From: Hepatocystis sp. ex Piliocolobus tephrosceles
Taxonomy: Eukaryota > Apicomplexa > Aconoidasida > Haemosporida > Plasmodiidae
Assembly: GCA_902459845.2 (NCBI GenBank)
Contig: CABPSV020000037.1
Location: forward strand, 1-27,668
Length of the DNA: 27,668 nt
Reading direction: 5' to 3'
The stretch's first letter is position 1, and every line of letters starts with the position of its first letter. Below the pieces are notes generated by a model that made no database searches, had not been told where the DNA came from, and was given only the letters and a program-made list of their open reading frames with translations. This document shows positions 20,402-27,668 of this stretch, piece by piece. The translations under genes and the position numbers were made by a program.

Positions 20402-23400
20402 TCACTTTCTCCGTTCTATCACCATATCTACTTTATACGCAACTACATAAACATCAACATAAATGGATACCAAATCAGTTGAATGGTTGTCTAATATTTG
20501 TATAATCATACCTCGAGATGGCTTGTAATAATTGTCTATAGCATTTATATTTTTTATAAATGTTTTTTTTTTTGAATTTTTATGAACAATTAAGGTTTTA
20601 TTTTTTATTTGAATCGTAGTAGGGGAATATATATTTCTGAACTGTTCAGGTAAAATGTTACTTTTTTTTAATTTCAAAATATCATCATCTACTTTATCGT
20701 TGTAACTAGTTTCTTTAATTATCTCGTTTAAAATATAAACCAACTGAACATTGTTTATGTTAAAGTTAAATAGTTGAAAAAATTTGTAAAGTAAATTTAT
20801 GGGTACAATGTTTTCGATTGGGATTTGTTTTGAGATATAGCTTGAATCGTACGAATGTATGAACTGTTCATATTCGGCTTGCTCATTAGGGAGGCGTTCA
20901 CTCCTATGGTTTAGTTTGTTCGTATGGTTTAGTTCGTTCGTATGGTTTAGTTCGTTCGTATGGTTTAGTTGGTCTAACTCAGTAGCACGGTTTAATTGGT
21001 TAGGTGGAGTGCTTACAAAAATTGCTTTATTCAGAAAATTATTGCTATGTTGTAATACTTTTAAATATGGTATTACAATATTTTTTAACCCTTTTACGTT
21101 AACCAAATTATTTATAAATTCATAATTGAAATCAGAAAGCTCCACATTTTTTAAAAGATAATCAAATTGTTGGCAATTATTTTTATTTTTATAATAGTTA
21201 TAATTTTTTTGAATAGATTTAAAATATATAAATATATCATTACTTGTATATGGTAAAAATATATTATAAAAAATGAGAAGAAAAAAAATACTACAATTTT
21301 TGTATTGTTTATAATTATTTAATATATATGTACTATTTTTTAATAAAGTTTCTAAACACATATTAAGTAAATCTTCTTTGTAATATGTTCGATATTTTAA
21401 AAAAAAAAATTCATCGTAATATATTTTTTTTTCTAATTTTGTATTTAATTTTTTATTTTTTAAAGAATATTTTTTTATACTACTGAATTTGTCAACGACC
21501 TGTTGCATTTTTTTGAAGTTAAAGTAGTATGTTGAGTTTGTTAGTGGTGGACCAATTTTGTTCGTATCGCCACTACTACTGCCAATGCCATTGTCACTGC
21601 CACTACTACTGCCACTGCTACTACTACTGCCACTGCCACTACTACTGCCACTGCCACTACTACTACCACTGCCACTACTACTGCCACTGCCACTACTACC
21701 CTTATTTTTTATATATACCTTCCCAGTGTTATATGTTTTATCATATAAGTTGGTACTAGATGTATCATAATCATACATCATAGATAAAATATATTCAATG
21801 CTTAATGAGTTATTAAAGCTATAAAAATTGTCGGTGTAATAATATTTATCCTTTTTTTTTAGTTCATGTATTATAAGTTTTAGTTTGTTTAAATGTATAC
21901 TTTTGTCCTTTTCACTCATTCCTTTTAAATTTTTCAACAAATATGTGTATTCATTCTTTAACTGTTTTTTTAAACTTTCAATATTACTGTTTACTATATT
22001 ATTTACTATTTCGCAGTCTTTATTTTCGGGTAATACATTATCTATCGTTTTATTAATTGTTACCATTGCAGCTGTGGTATTATTACTGTTACCACTATCA
22101 TTGTCACCATCACCACCACTTATAATACCACCACCACCACTTATACCATCACCACCACTTATAATACCACCACCACCACTTATAATACCACCACCACCAC
22201 TTATACCACCATCTTCAGTCAAAAACAACTTCATTTCTAAGTCATACAAAGAATAGTCATAAAAACATAAATCCGCGTAAGAAAAAAAAAACGTTATTAC
22301 GTCAGAAACTTTAAAATCATGTATTTGTTTTATTAAAATGTTTTTAATAATAATATACAAATGAATAGAAAAATATGAATAGTAAGATAAATTATATAAA
22401 CTTTCTAATATGTTTAATAAATAATTATTATCATTAAATCTAAAATTTGATAATACATTATTTATATCAAATTTATAATTTTCAATATTAAAAAATAAAT
22501 AAGGATTAAATGAACTTTCAAAATATTTATCTTTTTTTATTTCTTCTATTTTTTTAAAAATTGAGTAATTGGATTTTATAGAACTCGATTTATTATTTTT
22601 GTTGGAATTAATATTACATTTATCACTACTTAAATAATTATTTTCTAATTTATAATTAAAACTTTGTTGTTTATAATTTTGTCCTTTTTTTATATGTGTA
22701 ATGTTTGTACTTATTTCAATTCTAGGTATACAATTTAATACTGATTTCTCGTTTGCTATAATTAACAATAACAGTAATATATAATTTTCGTTCCTTATAT
22801 TTAATAGATTCAATATGTGTAAAAATTTAACAGCACATTTATAAGATATATCATGAAATTTATAAGTAAATAAAAAATTATATATATCGTAAATTAAAGC
22901 ATCGTTATTTATATTTTTTTTTTTTTTTTTTTTCATATTATATTTTGCTAAAGCTATTAATAAATGTTGTAAAGATGTTATATTAACACTATTCATATAT
23001 TTATATGTTATATCTTTTATTTCTTCATATAATTGTGAAGGAAATATATTTATTCTAGCTAAACATGAAACGGATATACAAAAAGAATTTATATTCATAT
23101 TTTTAAAAAAAATTAATTTTTTTATTATTACTTTTATTAATTCATTTTCTACATTCATTATTTCATCTATGTCATTTTTTATATTTTTTTCTTTTACAAT
23201 TTTATCATTTTTTATAAAATATTTATTGGGATATTTTATGTTTTGCAAAGCAGATGTTTCTTGAGTCTTTTCAATTATGTTGTCAGTTGTTCTGTCAGTT
23301 GTTCTGTCAGTTGTTCTGTCAATTGTTCTGTCAGTTGTTCTGTCAGTTGTTCTGTCAATTGTTCTGTCAGTTATACTGTTAATTGTTCTGTCAGTTGTTC

Positions 23401-26400
23401 TGTCAATTGTTCTGTCAGTTATACTGTTAATTGTTCTGTCAGTTATACTGTTAATTGTTCTGTCAGTTGTTCTGTCAATTGTTCTGTCAGTTATACTGTC
23501 AGTGTTATTAACAATAGAGGATGTATTGTTATAATTTTGGTTTATATTATTATGTATAGTACCATTTTCATTTTTATTAAAAAAATTGAGTATACTTTTT
23601 CCTTTTCCTCCATCTTCTACTAATTCTAACTCTCTCTCCTTTTTTTTATCAATTAAATTATTTAAACCATATAATAAGCAAGATAATCCATATTCATTAA
23701 TTTTATTAATTTTTTTTAAAATTTCTTGAATTATTAACTTATAAAATTCGATGTCGATATTTTTTATTTTTAATTTTCCCAATGAATGTATTAATGAAAC
23801 AAGCGAATGTATATGTACATCTTTTAGTTCGTTCATAAAATTATTTTTATTTATACAAAAAAAGTTGTTATAAAATAATTGGTGTTTTGCTAAAATATTA
23901 CATATTATTATATTATTACTTAATGAAATGTTTTTTTTTTTGTAAATAAAAATGTTTAAAATTTTATTTATTAAAAGTAAATCGTACTGACACTGGTCAT
24001 CGTTGTTTGTACCACCATTTGTACCACCATTTATACCACCATTTATACCACCATTTGTACCGCCATTTATACCACCATTTGTATCGCCATTTATACCACC
24101 ATTTGTATCGCTGTTTATACCACCATTTGTATCGCTGTTTATACCAATGCTTATGTTGTCCTTGCTGTTTGTACTGTATGTGCCACTGGTACTACTGGTA
24201 CTAATGGTACTACTGGTACTACTGGTACTAATGGTACTACTGGTACTACTGGTACCGGTACTACCCGTGCCATTATGTTTCATATGGTTCACAAGAATGC
24301 TTATTATTTCTTTCTCTCCGTATTGATTTACAAACATAAACAACAACTTATTCAAATAATTACAACATTCGATAAAATTATTTTTATTCAAAAATAAAAA
24401 CATGTTCAATATATCTTTTTTTTTAATTGACACGTTATTGTATTTTAAATGCGAATCGTTCAAAATGAAAATGGTGTTGTCGTTGCTGTTTGTGCCACTG
24501 TTTGTGCCACTGTTTGTGCCACTGTTTGTGCCATTGTTTGTGCCACTGTTTGTGCCATTGTTTGTGCCACTGTTTGTGCCACTGTTTGTGCCATTGTTTG
24601 TGCCATTGTTTGTGCCATTGTTTGTGCCATTGTTTGAGACAAATCCCACCTGCTTCTGAACATTTAACTCATTTAACTCGTTTTTATATTTATTAAAAAC
24701 TGTTTGATGATTTAAAAAATTGTGAAAAATGCCACCATTAATACTGTCACTACTAGTAGTATCACATTTATAAAAATTATAATTATCTATATAAATTTTT
24801 TTATATTTTGTTATAGCACTATCACACTCATATATTTTATAAAAAATATACATAATCGAAGCGATGTTTTTTTCATCGTTCATACTCTTTTTATATGTAT
24901 AAAATATTTTATCTTCTATAACCGGGTGCAAATAATTATTTTTCATTTTTCGAACGATTGTTATGTTTTTTTTATTATTGCTACTACTGACTGTGTTTAT
25001 GTCACAACCAATATCGACACCACATATACTAATTTTCTTTTTAAAAAACTGAAAAAAAAGATTAGAATAATTTATATTCATAAAAAAAGGTAGTAAATAA
25101 AAATGAAAATATATAATTACATTATTTAAAAAATTTAAAAATATTTTTAAATATTTTTCATAAAAAATATTTTCGTAAGGTGGGATAAATTGAAAATATT
25201 GATATAAAAGTAAAGGATTGTAGCAATAAAAATTAGAATAGTATACAAATTTCATGTGTTTATAATATCTATTATTATTATTATTATTATGATCATAATT
25301 AAATGTACAAATTGATAAAAAAACATTAACAATAGATTCTTTTAATATATAACGGTTATTGTTGCTATCTTTAGGTATTATTTTATTTGCACTATTATAA
25401 AGAATGTTATTTTTAAAAATATGACTTTTTTCATTTTTTGAATCTTCCATACTGTGATTACAATTATTCGATGTATTTAAAATCTTAAGTTCATTCGCAT
25501 CTTTCATTTGTTGATAAAAACGTGTATTTCTATATTCAGCAGATTTTTCATAAATTTCTTTATATACATTTAACGTATTTACTTTTTTATTATAAGAAAA
25601 AAATTTTATTTCGTCTTTACTGATTTCATCAGTTCTTGTCACATCTATATCATCCTCACACTTCCCAAGTCGATACCTACTTCTTTTATATGAGCCACTT
25701 TTATAGGGACCATTTTTTTGGCCCCCTTTCAACCATTTGGTTGAATTATGATTTTTTTTTTTTTTTTTTTCAAATAAATTATGCACATGTTCAGGTGAAT
25801 TTGTTTGGCTAGCCACATCAACTGAATTGTTTATATGTTTACCATTTTCTTTTCCATTATTTTCTTTTTCATTTACAACAGTTTTTATATTTTTTTGTTC
25901 GACATATTCAGAACATATATTTGTATTATTAACAGTTTCGTCTAAATTTACTGATTTACTTTTGTTATTAACGTTTGTATGTAAACTTTTGTTTATAAAC
26001 TCGATTAAGTCGAATATGTGTAAATCTGAAATATTGTCGTTTTCTTTAATGGGAGTAAAAAATTTTTTTGTTCGTAAATGTTCATATGTTAATACTAAGT
26101 TGTTTCGATTTTTTTTTTTTAATTCAACCTGGTGTTGTTGTAACTGATCTAACTTTTGAACAAATGCTTCAAATGTCATTAATTTAACATTTTCGAAAAT
26201 TTTATAATGTATACTTAGTTTTAATAAAAGAAATAAAGTGTAAAAATCTAATTTATCAATATATTTTTGTACTAAACTTGTAAGTGATTTAATATTATCC
26301 GTATTATTTATTTGAAAATTAAAAATTTTTTTTAAGCTATGTTTTCTATTATTTGTACTAAAGTAAAAATATTTTTTTTTGTTTTTTTTTAATTTTTCTA

Positions 26401-26935
26401 TATCCTGTTTTAGCAATGTAATAATATCACATTTCAAAAAATGACAGTAGTTAAAATGTTCTTTACTACGAAAGTACTTACTTTTTTTACTGTTAATATG
26501 GGGACTGTTAATGTTGGGACTGTTAATGTTGGGATTGTTAATGTTGGGACTGTTAATGTTGGGATTGTTAATGTTGGGACTGTTAATGTTGGGATTGTTA
26601 ATGTTGGAACTGTTAATGTTGGGATTGTTAATGTTGGGACTGTTAATGTTGGGATTGTTAATGTTGGAACTGTTAATGTTGGAACTGTTAATGTTAGAAC
26701 TGTTATTTTTGTTAATAATATTATTATGCCCATTATAATTTTTTTTGTCAAATGTATATACTAAGTCATTGTACTTTGGAAACCCTATCAATTTGGCTTT
26801 TTCTTCGATTCGCTTTTTTCTATTTACTATATAAACACATTTTTTCACATTTTCGTTTTTATATTTATACAGGTAGCTTTTTAATTTAATGTTTGCAAAA
26901 CATAATTTCTTTTTTTTCAAAAATAGACTATGCAT
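20402..26935 (-). CDS. Giant protein with RAP/FASTK/OPR-like helical repeats, possibly an organellar RNA-binding protein
   Basis: 2177 residues in one frame, starting at the ATG at 26935. The N-terminus (MHSLFLKKKKLCFANIKLKS) is basic with no acidic residue for over 20 positions, compatible with mitochondrial or apicoplast import. Helical segments with Leu-rich spacing resemble the heptatricopeptide/OPR repeats of organellar RNA-binding proteins. Examples are HIHSLVSLIHSLGKLKIKN near 1040, YGLSCLLYGLNNL near 1080, SFCISVSCLARI near 1277, LQHLLIALAKYN near 1320 and NILESLYNLSYYSYFSIHLY near 1500. I cannot see a C-terminal RAP domain, so the family call is tentative. Between the helical blocks sit eight tandem-repeat inserts with unrelated units (NINSP, GTNS, STS, TNGG, DRTT, GGGGIIS, SSSGSG, NHTNEL). 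The frame ends at AAGTGA within a consensus donor GTGAGT, so the true C-terminus may differ. It converges on UBA2. Confidence 0.82.
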   Translation of the reverse strand: MHSLFLKKKKLCFANIKLKSYLYKYKNENVKKCVYIVNRKKRIEEKAKLIGFPKYNDLVYTFDKKNYNGHNNIINKNNSSNINSSNINSSNINNPNINSPNINNPNINSSNINNPNINSPNINNPNINSPNINNPNINSPNINSPHINSKKSKYFRSKEHFNYCHFLKCDIITLLKQDIEKLKKNKKKYFYFSTNNRKHSLKKIFNFQINNTDNIKSLTSLVQKYIDKLDFYTLFLLLKLSIHYKIFENVKLMTFEAFVQKLDQLQQHQVELKKKNRNNLVLTYEHLRTKKFFTPIKENDNISDLHIFDLIEFINKSLHTNVNNKSKSVNLDETVNNTNICSEYVEQKNIKTVVNEKENNGKENGKHINNSVDVASQTNSPEHVHNLFEKKKKKNHNSTKWLKGGQKNGPYKSGSYKRSRYRLGKCEDDIDVTRTDEISKDEIKFFSYNKKVNTLNVYKEIYEKSAEYRNTRFYQQMKDANELKILNTSNNCNHSMEDSKNEKSHIFKNNILYNSANKIIPKDSNNNRYILKESIVNVFLSICTFNYDHNNNNNNRYYKHMKFVYYSNFYCYNPLLLYQYFQFIPPYENIFYEKYLKIFLNFLNNVIIYFHFYLLPFFMNINYSNLFFQFFKKKISICGVDIGCDINTVSSSNNKKNITIVRKMKNNYLHPVIEDKIFYTYKKSMNDEKNIASIMYIFYKIYECDSAITKYKKIYIDNYNFYKCDTTSSDSINGGIFHNFLNHQTVFNKYKNELNELNVQKQVGFVSNNGTNNGTNNGTNNGTNSGTNSGTNNGTNSGTNNGTNSGTNSGTNSGTNSNDNTIFILNDSHLKYNNVSIKKKDILNMFLFLNKNNFIECCNYLNKLLFMFVNQYGEKEIISILVNHMKHNGTGSTGTSSTSSTISTSSTSSTISTSSTSGTYSTNSKDNISIGINSDTNGGINSDTNGGINGDTNGGINGGTNGGINGGINGGTNGGTNNDDQCQYDLLLINKILNIFIYKKKNISLSNNIIICNILAKHQLFYNNFFCINKNNFMNELKDVHIHSLVSLIHSLGKLKIKNIDIEFYKLIIQEILKKINKINEYGLSCLLYGLNNLIDKKKERELELVEDGGKGKSILNFFNKNENGTIHNNINQNYNNTSSIVNNTDSITDRTIDRTTDRTINSITDRTINSITDRTIDRTTDRTINSITDRTIDRTTDRTTDRTIDRTTDRTTDRTTDNIIEKTQETSALQNIKYPNKYFIKNDKIVKEKNIKNDIDEIMNVENELIKVIIKKLIFFKNMNINSFCISVSCLARINIFPSQLYEEIKDITYKYMNSVNITSLQHLLIALAKYNMKKKKKKNINNDALIYDIYNFLFTYKFHDISYKCAVKFLHILNLLNIRNENYILLLLLIIANEKSVLNCIPRIEISTNITHIKKGQNYKQQSFNYKLENNYLSSDKCNINSNKNNKSSSIKSNYSIFKKIEEIKKDKYFESSFNPYLFFNIENYKFDINNVLSNFRFNDNNYLLNILESLYNLSYYSYFSIHLYIIIKNILIKQIHDFKVSDVITFFFSYADLCFYDYSLYDLEMKLFLTEDGGISGGGGIISGGGGIISGGDGISGGGGIISGGDGDNDSGNSNNTTAAMVTINKTIDNVLPENKDCEIVNNIVNSNIESLKKQLKNEYTYLLKNLKGMSEKDKSIHLNKLKLIIHELKKKDKYYYTDNFYSFNNSLSIEYILSMMYDYDTSSTNLYDKTYNTGKVYIKNKGSSGSGSSSGSGSSSGSGSSSGSGSSSSSGSSSGSDNGIGSSSGDTNKIGPPLTNSTYYFNFKKMQQVVDKFSSIKKYSLKNKKLNTKLEKKIYYDEFFFLKYRTYYKEDLLNMCLETLLKNSTYILNNYKQYKNCSIFFLLIFYNIFLPYTSNDIFIYFKSIQKNYNYYKNKNNCQQFDYLLKNVELSDFNYEFINNLVNVKGLKNIVIPYLKVLQHSNNFLNKAIFVSTPPNQLNRATELDQLNHTNELNHTNELNHTNKLNHRSERLPNEQAEYEQFIHSYDSSYISKQIPIENIVPINLLYKFFQLFNFNINNVQLVYILNEIIKETSYNDKVDDDILKLKKSNILPEQFRNIYSPTTIQIKNKTLIVHKNSKKKTFIKNINAIDNYYKPSRGMIIQILDNHSTDLVSIYVDVYVVAYKVDMVIERRK
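20905..20975 (-). repeat. 18-bp coding repeat (NHTNEL units)
   Basis: Three to four near-identical units of 18 bp encode Asn-His-Thr-Asn-Glu/Lys-Leu near residue 2000 of the large protein, after a divergent first unit with RATELDQL. Confidence 0.85.
21575..21698 (-). repeat. 18-bp coding repeat (SSSGSG units)
   Basis: The plus-strand unit is CACTACTACTGCCACTGC. On the coding strand it encodes SSSGSG over about 40 residues near 1747-1787, with a few changes (SSSS). Confidence 0.88.
22100..22206 (-). repeat. Coding repeat of GGGGIIS / GGDGIS type
   Basis: About five units of 18-21 bp give a glycine-rich stretch near residues 1577-1612. Unit length varies by whole codons. It ends directly before the helical segment ending KLFLTEDGG. 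Confidence 0.85.
23279..23502 (-). repeat. 12-bp coding repeat (DRTT/DRTI units), about 18 copies
   Basis: The plus-strand unit is TCTGTCAGTTGT, with variants TCTGTCAATTGT and ACTGTTAATTGT. It encodes DRTT, DRTI and INSI units near residues 1145-1219. Variants recur in a higher-order pattern, indicating block duplication. Confidence 0.92.
24003..24150 (-). repeat. 12-bp coding repeat (TNGG/INGG, INSD units)
   Basis: The plus-strand unit ACCACCATTTGT (or TAT) encodes Thr/Ile-Asn-Gly-Gly. Toward the protein's N-terminal side units become INSDTNGG. It covers residues about 930-977. Confidence 0.88.
24172..24264 (-). repeat. 9-bp coding repeat (Ser/Thr, STS/STI)
   Basis: ACTGGTACT-type 9-bp units encode a Ser-Thr stretch (STSSTIST...) at residues about 892-921, only about 20 bases from the neighbouring TNGG array. 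Confidence 0.85.
24489..24632 (-). repeat. 12-bp coding repeat (GTNS/GTNN), 12 copies
   Basis: Twelve exact-length units of TTTGTGCCACTG or TTTGTGCCATTG on the plus strand encode Gly-Thr-Asn-Ser or Gly-Thr-Asn-Asn (residues about 768-816). The only difference between unit types is C/T at one base, giving an irregular binary pattern useful as a strain marker. Confidence 0.95.
26503..26702 (-). repeat. 15-bp coding repeat (NINSP/NINNP/NINSS), about 13 copies
   Basis: The plus-strand unit ACTGTTAATGTTGGG alternates with ATTGTTAATGTTGGG, plus GGAAC variants. It encodes NINSP, NINNP and NINSS near residues 78-145, between the basic N-terminus and the first helical region. Confidence 0.94.
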
Positions 26936-26945
26936 AATTATTCAT
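26928..26945 (-). other. Five-codon upstream ORF overlapping the start of the large gene
   Basis: On the minus strand, ATGAATAATTATGCATAG encodes MNNYA and stop. It starts 10 bases before the main ATG (26935), in another frame, and stops inside the first codons of the main frame. It could lower translation of the main frame or let ribosomes reinitiate. Presence in the mRNA is likely but not shown. Confidence 0.4.
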
Positions 26946-27008
26946 TGTAAAAAATTGTATACATATATGTACACATATTGACATTTATAACGTTATTTTG
27001 ATTAATTT

Positions 27009-27168
27009 ACTTATGTATTTGTTTACTTATGTATTTGTTTATTTATGTATTTGTTTACTTATGTATTTGTTTATTTATGTATTTATTTACTTATGTATTT
27101 GTTTACTTATGTATTTATTTACTTATGTATTTATTTACTTATGTATTTATTTACTTATTTATTTTATT
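27009..27168 (+). repeat. 16-bp non-coding tandem array, ten copies
   Basis: Units of ACTTATGTATTTGTTT start every 16 bases from 27009 to 27153, with C/T at base 2 and G/A at base 13 as the main variants; the last unit is degenerate. The period is not a multiple of three. Confidence 0.93.
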
Positions 27169-27191
27169 TTATTTTTTTTTTAAAGCTCTTA

Positions 27192-27253
27192 TACTAGTTT
27201 GTATTATGTCTCAAACTAGTAAGTTAATGAGTGATTGTATGGATAAACAATCA
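27192..27253. other. Two consecutive hairpins, possible structured RNA or regulatory element
   Basis: TACTAGTTTG (27192-27201) pairs perfectly with CAAACTAGTA (27212-27221) around a 10-base loop. Ten bases on, TGATTGT (27232-27238) pairs with ACAATCA (27247-27253) around an 8-base loop. The patch stands out by base composition. No known RNA family recognised; no H-box or clear C/D boxes seen. Confidence 0.3.
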
Positions 27254-27307
27254 TGAGTTGCTTTTATTGTGAAGCCTTTATGTAATGCTTATACTTTTTT
27301 TTTTTTG

Positions 27308-27347
<40 letters not shown>

Positions 27348-27538
27348 TTATTTAGCAAATTAAAATAAGTTTTTTTAAAGCTAAGTTTTTTTTTTTTTTT
27401 TTCCACTAAAATAAGTATACTATTTGAAAAACAAATAACAACATATATTAATTTAGTGCCACATGAAAAAGCAAGTCTCCTCTTTACGTCGTTTTACATG
27501 CATATAAATGTCATACATATAAAAGTTCAACAAATTTG

Positions 27539-27599
<61 letters not shown>

Positions 27600-27668
27600 T
27601 TAAAAAAAAAATATTTTAAAAATAATACTTTTTTTTTTTTTTAATAAAAAAAAATTTTTTTTTTTTTT

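Larger units (their letters stand above)
26936..27668. other. Upstream region of the large minus-strand gene
   Basis: Presumed promoter and 5' UTR of the minus-strand gene. It contains a 16-bp array (27009-27168), a less AT-rich patch with two hairpins (27178-27290), a TA microsatellite (about 27310-27345), an A59 run (27539-27597) and terminal T tracts. Frames at 26998-27256 only reflect the 16-bp array. Confidence 0.65.

Noticed and set aside
20402..20700. RAP domain at the C-terminus of the large gene
   Set aside because: No run like the typical RAP pattern with a late Tyr-Glu-Trp block is visible in this frame or in the possible extra exon.
23243..24696. Plus-strand open frames (VSCS, VPLF, CHCL repeats) opposite the large minus-strand gene
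   Set aside because: They are shadows of 12-bp coding arrays; the minus frame continues through 6.5 kb with complex sequence on both sides.
26434..26764. Repeat frames on both strands over the NINSP array
   Set aside because: The array period is 15 bp and free of stops in several frames. Only the minus frame joins a start codon and a long protein.

Overview
The window is from a eukaryotic nuclear chromosome of a malaria parasite (genus Plasmodium). The evidence is the extreme A+T content outside and inside genes, long homopolymer and TA tracts between genes, genes that start after A-rich leaders, short GT..AG introns with T-rich acceptors, and large asparagine, serine or glycine low-complexity inserts within otherwise conserved proteins. 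I cannot name the species from sequence alone. The Asn-rich inserts suggest a P. falciparum-like (Laverania) or avian-type genome rather than a GC-richer clade. One run of exactly 100 N (15945-16044) marks a scaffold gap. Layout: (1) 949-2526 (+), an RRM-WW-RRM RNA-binding protein with a huge Asn/Met cluster, probably the clustered-asparagine-rich protein CARP. (2) 4245-5273 (-), a Vti1-type Qb-SNARE with an unusual 130-residue tail after its membrane anchor. (3) 7167-11191 (+), five exons, the HAT-repeat splicing factor SYF1/XAB2. (4) 12126-15598 (+), six exons, a conserved-looking helical protein that I do not recognise. (5) 17469-19859 (+), two exons, the SUMO-activating enzyme subunit UBA2, with its key residues intact. 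(6) 20402-26935 (-), a 2177-residue protein with helical repeats of the kind seen in organellar RNA-binding (RAP/FASTK/OPR-like) proteins, carrying eight different tandem-repeat inserts. The genes are ordinary nuclear single-copy genes for RNA binding, vesicle fusion, splicing, sumoylation and probably organelle RNA metabolism. They do not form an operon-like or functional unit. Genes 1 and 2 converge, genes 2 and 3 diverge from a 1.9-kb intergenic region, genes 3, 4 and 5 run head to tail, and genes 5 and 6 converge. I saw no tRNA, rRNA, transposon, CRISPR array or subtelomeric gene family. The main points of interest are the SNARE luminal tail, a 32-bp element repeated almost exactly in two introns of gene 4, a near-perfect 24-bp palindrome in the divergent promoter, paired-hairpin islands in two intergenic regions, a Cys-every-five-residues insert plus a C-terminal SUMO-interaction-like motif in UBA2, two adjacent 15-bp arrays in SYF1 that differ only by purine transitions, and a possible extra 3' exon of gene 6.
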